A stretch of DNA of 64,000 bases from Chitinophagaceae bacterium BSSC1 (GTDB lineage Bacteria; Bacteroidota; Bacteroidia; Chitinophagales; Chitinophagaceae): contig NKJC01000002.1 of NCBI GenBank assembly GCA_002256435.1, forward strand, positions 415,996 through 479,995. Direction: 5' to 3'. The position numbers and the translations under genes are program-made. Shown one piece after another: positions 8,451-15,880 of the stretch (position 1 is the first letter of the stretch; every line of letters starts with the position of its first letter). The notes below the pieces were generated by a model that made no database searches, was not told the DNA's origin, and was given only the letters and a program-made list of their open reading frames with translations.

Positions 8451-9350
8451 ATGAACTATGTACGCCATCTAAACAAATTCTTCATGCTGGTTTATCAAGA
8501 TCAGCGGCTTACAACCTCCCATCTAGGTCTCTACTTTGCCATTTTTCACTATTGGAACCTCAATCATTTCCAAAATCCGTTCTCATTCCCTAGGAAGAAT
8601 ATCATGCAATTGGCCAAAATAGGCTCAAAAAACACTTACCACAAGTGTCTGAAGGATTTGCACCAAAGCGGATATATCAAGCAAATTAATGGCAGCGGAA
8701 TGTACCAGAAACCACAAATTTCAATTGTTAGATTAGATAATTATTCCGAAGAAAAAAACACCCAACAACTCAGCATTTTTTTTGAAGAATACTGTCCCAA
8801 TAATGGGACAGACAAACTGCCCGATTCTGAAAAGGACTGTCCCAAAAATGGGACACACACTGTCCCAATTTTGACCACGTACTGTCCCAATATTGATACC
8901 GTACCGGTACCGATTTTGGGACACTATATAAAACAAACAAATAAAACATATAAACGAGAGGAAAAACGCGCGCAAAATTTTATTGAAAAAAATTTAATTA
9001 TTGAAGAAAAAAAAACGCCCATTCCGGAGGAAGAAAACATGCCCCGCACTGTCCCAAAAATGGGACAGACAACGAACAACTCTCCCCCCATCCAAAGCAT
9101 CTACAAAAAAGCCACGCTTTCCGAGGTAGAAGAATTATTCCAACAAAACGGATATCCTGTAGACGAAGCCAAGAAATTCTTCTACCACTACGAAAGCAAT
9201 GGTTGGCTAATAGCCGGAAAAACGCCGATGAAAGATTGGATTTCCTCAGCACATAAATGGATTTTAAACAAATCAGAATTTAAAACCACTAAGAAATCTC
9301 CACATGACCTCAATACCAACTCAGATAAAAACTATGCAGAGCCATTATGA
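8451..9350 (+). CDS. Phage-type replication initiator-like protein with internal repeats
   Basis: This 299-residue protein starts with a winged-helix region (about 1-95; RLTTSHLGLYFAIFHYW, RKNIMQLAKIGSKNTYHKCL). The middle (about 110-210) is low-complexity and encodes repeated CPxxGT-like words. The end (about 225-275) is a helical domain (VEELFQQNGY, AKKFFYHYESNGW, MKDWISSAHKWI) of a kind found at the C-terminus of phage and plasmid replication proteins. The middle is where the DNA carries palindromic repeats, so coding sequence there seems to serve the DNA site, as in lambda gene O. It overlaps the DnaC-like gene by 17 bases, giving an initiator-loader pair. The function is inferred from layout and neighbour. 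Confidence 0.75.
   Translation: MNYVRHLNKFFMLVYQDQRLTTSHLGLYFAIFHYWNLNHFQNPFSFPRKNIMQLAKIGSKNTYHKCLKDLHQSGYIKQINGSGMYQKPQISIVRLDNYSEEKNTQQLSIFFEEYCPNNGTDKLPDSEKDCPKNGTHTVPILTTYCPNIDTVPVPILGHYIKQTNKTYKREEKRAQNFIEKNLIIEEKKTPIPEEENMPRTVPKMGQTTNNSPPIQSIYKKATLSEVEELFQQNGYPVDEAKKFFYHYESNGWLIAGKTPMKDWISSAHKWILNKSEFKTTKKSPHDLNTNSDKNYAEPL
8793..9067 (+). repeat. Palindromic iterons inside the replication gene, candidate origin
   Basis: Three full palindromes TGTCCCANNNNTGGGACA occur at 8793-8810, 8838-8855 and 9050-9067. Half sites TGTCCCA lie at 8861 and 8883, and TGGGACA at 8917-8923. Between the second and third full sites is a very AT-rich stretch (about 8921-9015) that could melt easily. All lie within the initiator-like gene just upstream of a helicase-loader gene. 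This fits an in-gene replication origin with initiator-binding repeats; an operator array is the main alternative. Confidence 0.6.
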
Positions 9351-9954
9351 TTACTGCGCCATTTGGGAATTTCTCCAGATCAAAGGCATCAGCATCTATG
9401 GCGATAAATTCAAATTACAGGAAGATGATTCTCTCGTGATTCTAAAGCTTCTATCCTATTTTCTAAACGATGAACCAATAGCCGCACAGTTAGGGATCGA
9501 TTTAAGCAAAGGCATCATGCTCACCGGACCCGTAGGATGTGGCAAAACTAGCCTCTTAAACCTCATGAGATATTTCTTGCCACCCGAGTACAGATATTCG
9601 ATAAAACCATGCCGAGAAATCGCGCACGCCTATACGGAGGCCGGATATGAAGTCATCCAACGATATACCCGACTTTCCTACAATCCATACACTCAGGATC
9701 CACTAACTTTTTGTTTCGATGATTTAGGCCTTGAAGAAACTCTGGTCAAGTATTACGGCAACAATTGCAATGCGATGTCAGAGATCCTCTTATCCCGATA
9801 TGATCAGTACATCCACCACGAAATGAAAACACATATCACAACCAACCTATCAGCGCAGGAAATCCAGGATAGTTATGGAGCGAGGGTCCGAAGTAGATGT
9901 CGTGAGATGTTTAATCTAATTGCGTTTTCAAATAATTCAACCGATAAGAGATAA
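9334..9954 (+). CDS. DnaC-like AAA+ ATPase (helicase loader)
   Basis: The protein (206 residues from ATG 9334; an upstream in-frame ATG lies at 9304) has Walker A GPVGCGKTS, Walker B FCFDDLG, a sensor-like ITTN segment and an arginine-rich SYGARVRSRCREMF end, which together mark a DnaC/DnaI-type ATPase. These load the replicative helicase onto origin DNA. The gene overlaps the end of the initiator-like gene, which supports coupled translation and a shared job. The N-terminal part (about 1-60) is helical and would be the partner-binding region. Confidence in the ATPase class is high; phage versus host helicase as partner cannot be told. Confidence 0.85.
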   Translation: MQSHYDYCAIWEFLQIKGISIYGDKFKLQEDDSLVILKLLSYFLNDEPIAAQLGIDLSKGIMLTGPVGCGKTSLLNLMRYFLPPEYRYSIKPCREIAHAYTEAGYEVIQRYTRLSYNPYTQDPLTFCFDDLGLEETLVKYYGNNCNAMSEILLSRYDQYIHHEMKTHITTNLSAQEIQDSYGARVRSRCREMFNLIAFSNNSTDKR

Positions 9955-9992
9955 TTATAAAAAATATTAATAAAAGGAGATATTTTTATTCC

Positions 9993-10622
9993 ATGGGACA
10001 AATAATTCAATATTTAATTGGGGTTTCAGGTTTTACACTTTTTTTCATTTGGGTTTCAAAGCTAATTATAACTAAATCTTTTGACCTTGGATTAGAAAAT
10101 TATAAATCTAGCCTTCTAAAAGATTTAGAAATTCACAAAAGTGAGTTATCAAAAGTTTCATTAGAACATCAAGTAAAATTTACAAAACTACATGATGACA
10201 GAGCAGAAAAAATTAAAATATTATATGGGAAAGTTATTGAGCTTGAAAGTGCGTTAATATTTGCAACAACTGTTGCACAAGGTCCAGAATATAGTACAGA
10301 CAACCAGAGAGATGAAGAATGTTTTGAAAAAATCAGAAGCTTAATCAGGCAACTAGATTTAGATAGAATTTATTTTACTGAAGAAACAATATCAAAGTTT
10401 GATACTATCATTAAAGAATCATGGGAAATAAGCTTTCAAATGCGTAAAGTAAGAAGATTTAGTAAAGCAATTACTGATTTTAGTAAAATAGGTCAAGAAA
10501 TTCCATTAATTTATTATAGTGAAACCGATTTATGGTCAGATGCCAATGAAAGGGCAGAAAAAGGTTTTAAAATATTAAAAGAAGATCTCGCAAATGAATT
10601 TAGAAAGCTTTTAGGGATTTAA
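9993..10622 (+). CDS. Membrane-anchored coiled-coil protein, unknown function
   Basis: The 209-residue product has one N-terminal membrane helix (about residues 7-27), then a long charged coiled coil (about 33-80, with KSELSKVSLEHQVKFTKLHD) and a helical C-terminal region. It would be held at the inner membrane with the bulk in the cytoplasm. Similar single-helix coiled-coil proteins are common in Bacteroidota accessory DNA, but I know of no assigned function. It is more AT-rich than the block that follows and starts 38 bases after the loader gene, so it looks like cargo rather than core of the module. Confidence 0.65.
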   Translation: MGQIIQYLIGVSGFTLFFIWVSKLIITKSFDLGLENYKSSLLKDLEIHKSELSKVSLEHQVKFTKLHDDRAEKIKILYGKVIELESALIFATTVAQGPEYSTDNQRDEECFEKIRSLIRQLDLDRIYFTEETISKFDTIIKESWEISFQMRKVRRFSKAITDFSKIGQEIPLIYYSETDLWSDANERAEKGFKILKEDLANEFRKLLGI

Positions 10623-11483
10623 GAAAGCCCCGCCTACGGTAGCCTTCTTCATTACGCAAACCTGTACCAGGATTTACTTCATTCCGTCGGCAACCTTCGG
10701 CTCCCGCACAGCAGCAGCAACTCATTCTCTGCATTGCGTTTCACTCCATTTCGTTCAATTGTTGCACCTGCTCTTGCCCACGCTGCACATCCCAAAAGAG
10801 ATCAATCAACTCTCCTACTAAGAAATAATAGGTGTGGCTTCGCCACGCTCTGTAGTTGGTTACCCATTTCATTCCGTAACCAAGCCGGAAAAAAGGTCTC
10901 ACTCCGTCGTCGTCCGCAACCAATATGCCAAACCATGGCAGCAGCTACCATAATATAAATTGAAAGAAGTATGGTAGTAGCTGCCATGCCCCTTGGGTGC
11001 TACGTTGCACTGCGCAGTTTGTCATAGCGCTTGCAGTTCCTCCTCCTGCGTTCGGGCAGCTCCTGTGTCCTTTTGCCAGCTTTATTCATGCTTCATTGCA
11101 GCAGGCAAAAGTCCACCCGCTGCCAACTTAAGTTGTGCTCGCCGGCCGCCCCACTTAGGCTGCGTTCATCAAAGCGACTGCTATTGCTCATTCATACTTC
11201 ATTTCGCAAAGCATCGCTAAAATTCACTTGTGTAGTCCAGCGCCTCCGTAAAGGCTATCGCAAATTTACTGCGGCGCCTACCTACATAGCTAGCATCGCA
11301 CTACCGTGCTTTACTGCTACCACCTTTGTGGGGGCTCGCGGCGCCGCTTCCGGGCATTCGTTCCTCATGCCCTCCGGCGGCTTGAGCGGCGAGCAAGAAA
11401 TTCTTATATCAAAGAATGACTTTATCATTGATAATTGATGTATACATTCATATCTTAAAATCTTTCAAAAAAAAAGCATACTC
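10623..11483. other. ORF-free, GC-richer block
   Basis: About 860 bases hold no convincing gene. The composition is clearly GC-richer than the flanking AT-rich genes, with many short hairpins (for example GTGGCTTCGCCAC near 10834) and recurring words such as TTCATTCCGT (near 10679 and 10868). Short ORFs on both strands here lack codon pattern and have no recognisable domain. A long inverted repeat is listed separately. A similar but shorter block follows the next gene (12420-12686). Confidence 0.6.
10934..10988. repeat. Long inverted repeat (hairpin) in the GC-rich block
   Basis: Arms at 10935-10952 and 10970-10987 are complementary at 16 of 18 positions, and one more pair extends them (10934/10988). 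The spacer is 17 AT-rich bases. No T-run follows on either strand, so it is not an ordinary terminator. It could be a folded recombination site or a transcript hairpin. Confidence 0.6.
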
Positions 11484-12419
11484 ATGATCGAGCAGGATTC
11501 AAGATGGTTATCATTCGAAGGGATACCTAACAATTTCAATGATTTCTCTAAAAAAACAGTTCCAGAAATTTATTTGAAACCTGAAGTACATGAAGATATT
11601 AAAATGAGTTTCAGAGTAATTAAAAGACTAATGGAATTCAGTTTTTACGAATATGAATTCTTTGATGTAGCTGCCGATAATGCTATACTTGTTTTAGAAA
11701 TGGCATTCAAAATAAGATACCAGGAACTTACAGGGAAAATATGGGAAAAGAAGCCGCTTCACCAACTCATTGATTGGCATACAAAAAATGAAACACTTGA
11801 GATATATGACAATAGCTTTCTTGAAACAGTAAGAACAATAAGAAATTTTGTAGCACATCCAAATCATTATGGTTTTGGAGGTCTCTCAATGTTACAATGG
11901 GTTCTTCATCCAATGGATTTAATCAATGATATGTATGAAGACATTGAATTACGAAGAATAAGAATTAATAAAACTAGAGAGTTAAATAATAAATTAAAAA
12001 CTATTTCAAAAGTAGGATGTACAATTTCATTACCCAATGGTGAAAAATTCATTGTACACGATATTGATTTACTATTTTATAATAACAAATCTCAAGCAAA
12101 TGAAATAAGTGTTTTGTGGCAACCAATTTTTGAAATTCCAGAGCATTGGCTAAATGACGATGGTTTGATTTATGGTTCAGATTTTAAACCTTTAACCTTT
12201 TCAACACTAGAAAAAATTGAAAATAAATTAATTGGTAAAACAATTGATGGAAATATTATAAAAATAGAGCCAATCAATAACAATCAAAATTTAAAACGAT
12301 TCAAAGAATTTAATAATCGGTTTGCCATCTACAATAAACATGATTTGTATAAATTCAGCAAATCAACAAGCCTTGGGGCTTATTACAATCAGAAACGAAG
12401 AGCATTTCATAAACAATAA
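11484..12419 (+). CDS. HEPN-like protein, possible RNase or sensor, unknown role
   Basis: The 311-residue protein has a helical N-terminal half (about residues 35-165) with RNFVAH at 120-125, which fits the RX4-6H motif of HEPN domains, including the polar residue after Arg. HEPN proteins are often RNases in defence and toxin systems. The C-terminal half (about 180-300) is predicted mixed alpha-beta and unfamiliar. No antitoxin-like partner is adjacent. The gene is strongly AT-rich and stands alone between two GC-rich ORF-free blocks, which suggests separate acquisition. HEPN is inferred from one motif plus helical context; the surface-helix RxxxxH could be coincidence. Confidence 0.55.
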   Translation: MIEQDSRWLSFEGIPNNFNDFSKKTVPEIYLKPEVHEDIKMSFRVIKRLMEFSFYEYEFFDVAADNAILVLEMAFKIRYQELTGKIWEKKPLHQLIDWHTKNETLEIYDNSFLETVRTIRNFVAHPNHYGFGGLSMLQWVLHPMDLINDMYEDIELRRIRINKTRELNNKLKTISKVGCTISLPNGEKFIVHDIDLLFYNNKSQANEISVLWQPIFEIPEHWLNDDGLIYGSDFKPLTFSTLEKIENKLIGKTIDGNIIKIEPINNNQNLKRFKEFNNRFAIYNKHDLYKFSKSTSLGAYYNQKRRAFHKQ

Positions 12420-12686
12420 TAAAAATATTTTTATACAGCCAGCGCCACGGCAAGTTATGCCCTTTAGGTCGGCAAGGTCTGCGGCTTTCATACTTCAAGC
12501 CTTGCCTGCGGTTGAATAAAAAAAATCTCCACCTTCCCTCCTTCTAAAATTTGTAAATCAGTTTTAATAAACACAGGTAGTATTTTTTTTGCCCAAACCT
12601 TGCCTTCCCGGCTCGGCTGCATTTTGGTTGCCTATCGCTGGCCTAATTGCTTGCTTGCTGTTAGTAAAACCTGCGATACTCATTTT
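12420..12686. other. Second GC-richer gene-free block
   Basis: This stretch after the HEPN-like gene resembles the block at 10623-11483 in composition and vocabulary (AAGGTCTGCGGC, GCCTTGCCTGCGG, TTGCCTTCCCGGCTCGGC). I see no gene in it. An in-frame upstream extension of the next CDS runs through here but looks non-coding. Confidence 0.45.
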
Positions 12687-13127
12687 ATGCAACCTCTTCA
12701 CATTTCTTGCTATCATCCCGATTCCACAGTTACACACCCTTTTGTGTTTTACATTCTTGCAAAAGGTGAAAATCCTGGAAAGCCAGGATTCAATCCTTGG
12801 ACCAAATCCTTTCAATGCATCGCTCCCAACAAAGAAATGTTTGATTTTTATTTCTGGCTTTGCTTTGGATTATTTGAAGCTGGAAAATTTATTTCCTATC
12901 ACCGCGGATCTGTGATTCAATTTGTAAACCTTCGAGATCTCCGTGAAGTATTAAAACAATTCGCCCCTCATGTGTATCATCATTACCAGCAATACCGGCA
13001 AATTGTTGATGACCTTAGTAAACTGGAGAAGCGTAATGTAACCATGGCAGAACAGATTGTGAGCACCAAACATCTGCAGCAGCAATTGATCAACGATGTT
13101 GTAGTAAAGAAACCCAACTGCAGCTAA
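12687..13127 (+). CDS. DUF6943-like conserved protein of Bacteroidota mobile elements
   Basis: The ATG at 12687 gives a 146-residue protein starting MQPLHISCYH. The central part (ILAKGENPGKP, NPWTKSFQC, DFYFWLCFGLFEAGKF) and the following RGSVIQFVNLRDL match my recollection of the DUF6943 family, small Bacteroidota proteins of unknown function found in phage-like and integrative DNA. The C-terminus is a coiled helical stretch. The ORF is open further upstream to 12600, but that extension lies in low-quality GC-rich sequence. It is the last plus-strand gene before the convergent block. Function unknown. Confidence 0.7.
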   Translation: MQPLHISCYHPDSTVTHPFVFYILAKGENPGKPGFNPWTKSFQCIAPNKEMFDFYFWLCFGLFEAGKFISYHRGSVIQFVNLRDLREVLKQFAPHVYHHYQQYRQIVDDLSKLEKRNVTMAEQIVSTKHLQQQLINDVVVKKPNCS

Positions 13128-13601
13128 TAGAGCTTTTTGAAGTGCCTATCCATTTGCATGTTTAAAAAATTGAATTCCGCAAAAATAGTGGCCTAACTCA
13201 GCTGATGTATAAAGCCAGGTAATTGCAAAGCCCGGCAGCCAAAAGACTACGGCATAAAGACAATTGCAAAATCACAGATCCTTACCACAACCCCGCATTT
13301 ATTCCGTTTCCTTTTGGCTTGGTTCGGCGGCCACTATACAGGGCTTCAAAATTTTTAATCATGCAAAAAATGTCTCGCATCATCAAAAAAAAAGTCATCA
13401 GCTTACGTCATTGGTCCTTGTACACACCAATCGTTCGTCGTCATGTGTACTATAGCTACCATTGGTTTCATCGCAATGCTTGTTATGCTGTCAAAGTTCT
13501 TACAAGCCCTTCCCAAAAAGGTTGCTATCAGCATATACAATTGGGCTCTGGCAAGTCCACCATTCAGCAACTCCCTTTTTAGGGGGTTGCTTATAAAAAA
13601 A
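13128..13601. other. Gene-poor convergent region
   Basis: About 470 bases between the plus-strand DUF6943-like gene and the minus-strand holin-like gene. Two plus-strand ORFs (starting at 13223 and 13443) run through the terminator hairpins and have no recognisable domain; the second would encode a hydrophobic N-terminus (MCTIATIGFIAMLVMLSKF) and cannot be fully excluded as a small membrane protein. I otherwise see nothing here. Confidence 0.4.
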
Positions 13602-13617
13602 GGGACCTCAGGTCCCC
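13566..13617 (-). terminator. Two adjacent hairpins, terminator of the minus-strand lysis-like genes
   Basis: The first hairpin has arms 13566-13575 and 13582-13591 (10 pairs, one G-T). The second, GGGACCTCAGGTCCC (13602-13616), is preceded on the plus strand by a run of seven A, which on the minus strand is a T-run right after the stem. It therefore fits a Rho-independent terminator for the minus-strand genes. The stop codon of the 66-residue ORF lies inside its stem-loop. It may also act on plus-strand transcripts. Confidence 0.75.
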
Positions 13618-13808
13618 TTTTCATGCTTGCTCAAATGCTTTCGCAGTTTCAGGATCAATAACTTCATTAACAAACTCACACTAAAACTTACGATCGCTCC
13701 TATTGCAGCTAGAACTATAGTTTTTACCACATCTCCATTCTGAATATTCGCAGCCACAGTTAAGAATGTACCGCCAATAGTTCCAGCTTTGGTACCGGTA
13801 TTTTCCAT
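13608..13808 (-). CDS. Small holin-like membrane protein
   Basis: The 66-residue product has a weakly polar N-terminus, one strong membrane segment (about residues 30-54, IVLAAIGAIVSFSVSLLMKLL) and a basic tail (KLRKHLSKHEKG). That layout, with its place beside DUF5675 in a phage-like block, suggests a holin or holin-associated protein, but no family is recognised. It starts 1 base after the stop of the next upstream ORF and ends inside the terminator hairpin, so it is the last gene of the transcript. Confidence 0.55.
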   Translation of the reverse strand: MENTGTKAGTIGGTFLTVAANIQNGDVVKTIVLAAIGAIVSFSVSLLMKLLILKLRKHLSKHEKGT

Positions 13809-13809
13809 C

Positions 13810-14046
13810 TTAACCTCCTTCCTTTTTAGGTATTTCTACGCTATCCTTCGCCGTCGTGAACTGACTAACCGCGCCAATTACACTACCAGCTACAACAATA
13901 TATCCCGCCACCGTCACTACAGCAGCCGGCAGTGTAATCGGCGCGGTGATGATTGCTGTTCCAATGGCCGCCAATGCCAGTCCAATATTGCGAAGCCGTT
14001 TAAAGAAACTAGGTGTGGGCGCTGTTGCCCTCTGTACTATGTTCAT
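13810..14046 (-). CDS. Small two-helix membrane protein
   Basis: The 78-residue product has a basic start (FFKRLRN) followed by two hydrophobic stretches (about residues 22-41 and 43-62) and a charged tail. It overlaps the end of the DUF5675-like gene by 38 bases and is followed within 1 base by the 66-residue membrane protein. Two small membrane proteins in tandem after a phage-type gene recall holin/antiholin pairs, but this is inference from layout only. Confidence 0.5.
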   Translation of the reverse strand: MNIVQRATAPTPSFFKRLRNIGLALAAIGTAIITAPITLPAAVVTVAGYIVVAGSVIGAVSQFTTAKDSVEIPKKEGG

Positions 14047-14446
14047 CTTGATCAGATTTTATGTTCAGAAATACTTTTTCATTTCGCTCCAGGATCGGAT
14101 AGATCCATTCTTTCAGTTTATTAAACACTATTCTTGAATCACTTCCTTTCCCCTGTCCGGTTAAAGTGGTCACTGGTGCTATGCAGCCTTTCAATTCTTT
14201 CAAAGCATCATTTGCCGGATGTATCAATATCAAATCCCGATTCGGCACATCGCAAACTAACAAATGCCATTTCTTTGAATCGCTCCAACGCTTCACCAAT
14301 TCATATCGTCCCTCCGGAATGCAGGAAATTCCATGTTGGTTATCCAACCAGGGCAGCTCTATCGTATGGCAGAGTCCTAACCCATTGCTTAGCAGATTTC
14401 CATTGGTTCCTTCAGGATAATATGTTCTAATTAATTCCAGTTCCAC
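14009..14446 (-). CDS. DUF5675 family protein
   Basis: The 145-residue protein starts at a GTG and shows the pattern I recall for DUF5675: MELELIRTYYPEGTNGNLL, TIELPWLDNQ, SCIPEGRYEL, and LIHPANDALKELKGCI, spread over residues 1-95. The family is found in phages and phage-like clusters and has no firm biochemical role. No signal peptide is seen. The 38-base overlap with the next gene suggests coupled translation of the whole three-gene set. A terminator separates it from the 253-residue gene upstream. Confidence 0.75.
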   Translation of the reverse strand: MELELIRTYYPEGTNGNLLSNGLGLCHTIELPWLDNQHGISCIPEGRYELVKRWSDSKKWHLLVCDVPNRDLILIHPANDALKELKGCIAPVTTLTGQGKGSDSRIVFNKLKEWIYPILERNEKVFLNIKSDQDEHSTEGNSAHT

Positions 14447-14470
14447 TTTTTGAATTTTACTTTTTAAGTA

Positions 14471-14500
14471 AAAAGGCCTCCATTTCTGGAGGCCCTACTT
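14471..14500 (-). terminator. Rho-independent terminator after the 253-residue gene
   Basis: GGCCTCC (14475-14481) pairs with GGAGGCC (14488-14494) around a 6-base loop. On the minus strand the stem is followed by TTTTTAC. It lies just after the stop of the 14502-15263 gene and separates that gene from DUF5675. Confidence 0.8.
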
Positions 14501-14501
14501 A

Positions 14502-15263
14502 CTAAACACCACCATCCACATTCACAATAGCGAGGCTATTAAATGCTCCGTTTTTAAGGGAGTATTTAATGCCATTCACTTCTTGGAAAAACTCCACACC
14601 CAAAACAATGAACAATGGATGCGTGCTATTTACAGGCACATTACAACTCAAACTTAATGCAGCAGTTGCCACATTGTCGAGAGTCAATTCTGCACTGCTT
14701 GCAGTATCCACCGTATACTTTTCATTTTCAAAATCAATATCTGCTGCTGCAGCATTGATTTTGTAATGGGTTGCACCAGTTGGCGCATTGATCATGTTTG
14801 CTGGGATATAAGGCGGAATATCCACCTTCAAAACTCCAGTCACGCGATCAATAGACGAATCAAATGGAGCATACATGCTCGCACTCAATTTTCCAGCGAT
14901 GTTAAACTCGAAGCCCAACAAGATCATCGCTTCCCCATCAATCACATTCCGCTGACCTCTTGTGTTCACCTGATCCTCTTTGATCACTTTAACCATCTCA
15001 GTAACCAAGCGACTAGTTACTCTGCTATCACTTGCATTGATTAATAATGCACGAAACGCAGTCCTCAAAACTTTACCCGCAGCCCCGGCTTTGCCAAATT
15101 CAGCGCCATTTTCGCGGGTCCTCTGAAAATTCGGATCTGTAGCGATTCTAGTCGCATCCAAATTTCCTTTCTCCCGAGCCAAATAGCCATCCTGGCGACT
15201 CTTGTAAAAGGTTATGCCACCCATGGTACCTTCCACTTTCAAAATCCCACTTTGCTTTGCCAT
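14502..15263 (-). CDS. Conserved Bacteroidota protein of unknown function (phage-like context)
   Basis: I recognise the N-terminal pattern of this 253-residue protein (GGITFYKSRQDGYLAREKG, then FQRTRENGAEFGKA) as one that recurs in Bacteroidota genomes, but I know no function. Residues 1-85 look helical and basic, after which the chain is predicted mainly beta (about 100-250), with no signal peptide, catalytic motif or membrane segment. The all-beta second half and abundant Ala/Thr/Asn fit a structural or adhesin-like protein. It is transcribed alone, with its own terminator, between a secreted nuclease and DUF5675. A structural protein of an undescribed particle is one idea; it is not shown. 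Confidence 0.7.
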   Translation of the reverse strand: MAKQSGILKVEGTMGGITFYKSRQDGYLAREKGNLDATRIATDPNFQRTRENGAEFGKAGAAGKVLRTAFRALLINASDSRVTSRLVTEMVKVIKEDQVNTRGQRNVIDGEAMILLGFEFNIAGKLSASMYAPFDSSIDRVTGVLKVDIPPYIPANMINAPTGATHYKINAAAADIDFENEKYTVDTASSAELTLDNVATAALSLSCNVPVNSTHPLFIVLGVEFFQEVNGIKYSLKNGAFNSLAIVNVDGGV

Positions 15264-15295
15264 GTTTAAAACATTTAAATTTTAATAATCCCTGT

Positions 15296-15793
15296 TTAAC
15301 GGCACAGGTTATAAAGCCGTTTATCTTTCAAATTCATACTGCGCCAAATCCAGGGAGGAATAGCTGCCGCACAATTCCACAGTCCAATATTGTTAATCGT
15401 CGCATTTGCTTCAATGGATCTTAGTTCTGGTTTAAATGCTTGCATCGATGGCGTATACCATGCCCATCCCCTTGCCAACAAAAGACTATCAAGAGAAATA
15501 TGATTTACTGAAATAGAAGTAAGCGCTCGATTATAAACATCAAAACCCACAATTATAACCTGGCAATCCTTACCAAGTATAAAACTGGATGCAGAATCTC
15601 GAACCTTCAATCCAAATGGCTGGTCCTTTTCTGGAGCATCTACATTCACCAATCTGCAGTGATAAGAAACACCATTTAGTGAAACCACATAAGTATCCCC
15701 ATCAATCACCCGCAGGATCTTTCCATCAGGAAAAGATTGACAAATGGCATCAAATAGTATCAATGTAAATGCGAAAAGTAAAAGCGATTTCAT
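15296..15793 (-). CDS. Secreted thermonuclease (SNase-like)
   Basis: Starting at the ATG at 15793, the 165-residue protein has a signal peptide (MKSLLLFAFTLILFDAICQ) and a staphylococcal-nuclease-like domain: VIDGDTYVV, CRLVNVDAPE (catalytic Arg and metal-binding Asp), EKDQPFG, and DVYNRAL where the second catalytic Arg is expected. The end PPWIWRSM is usual for the Bacteroidota branch. It would cut DNA or RNA outside the cytoplasm. A further upstream Met at 15838 is rejected because it breaks the signal peptide. It ends 33 bases before the 253-residue gene. Confidence 0.87.
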   Translation of the reverse strand: MKSLLLFAFTLILFDAICQSFPDGKILRVIDGDTYVVSLNGVSYHCRLVNVDAPEKDQPFGLKVRDSASSFILGKDCQVIIVGFDVYNRALTSISVNHISLDSLLLARGWAWYTPSMQAFKPELRSIEANATINNIGLWNCAAAIPPWIWRSMNLKDKRLYNLCR

Positions 15794-15880
15794 AATTGTG
15801 TAAATTGATTCTAACACAAGACTAGAATCAAACAACACAAAAACAAAAGATCAAGACCGTATAGGCCAATTTGACCAAAA

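Noticed and set aside
10734-11438. Several overlapping short ORFs in the GC-rich block
   Set aside because: They overlap on both strands, have no codon pattern or domain, and occur because stop codons are rarer in GC-rich DNA.
12600-12686. Longer N-terminus for the DUF6943-like protein
   Set aside because: The extra 29 residues fall in the GC-rich non-coding block and do not resemble the family start; the ATG at 12687 is better.
13223-13661. Plus-strand ORFs of 119 and 72 residues
   Set aside because: They overlap each other, run into or across the terminator hairpins and show no domain. The second has a hydrophobic start, so it is noted but not called.
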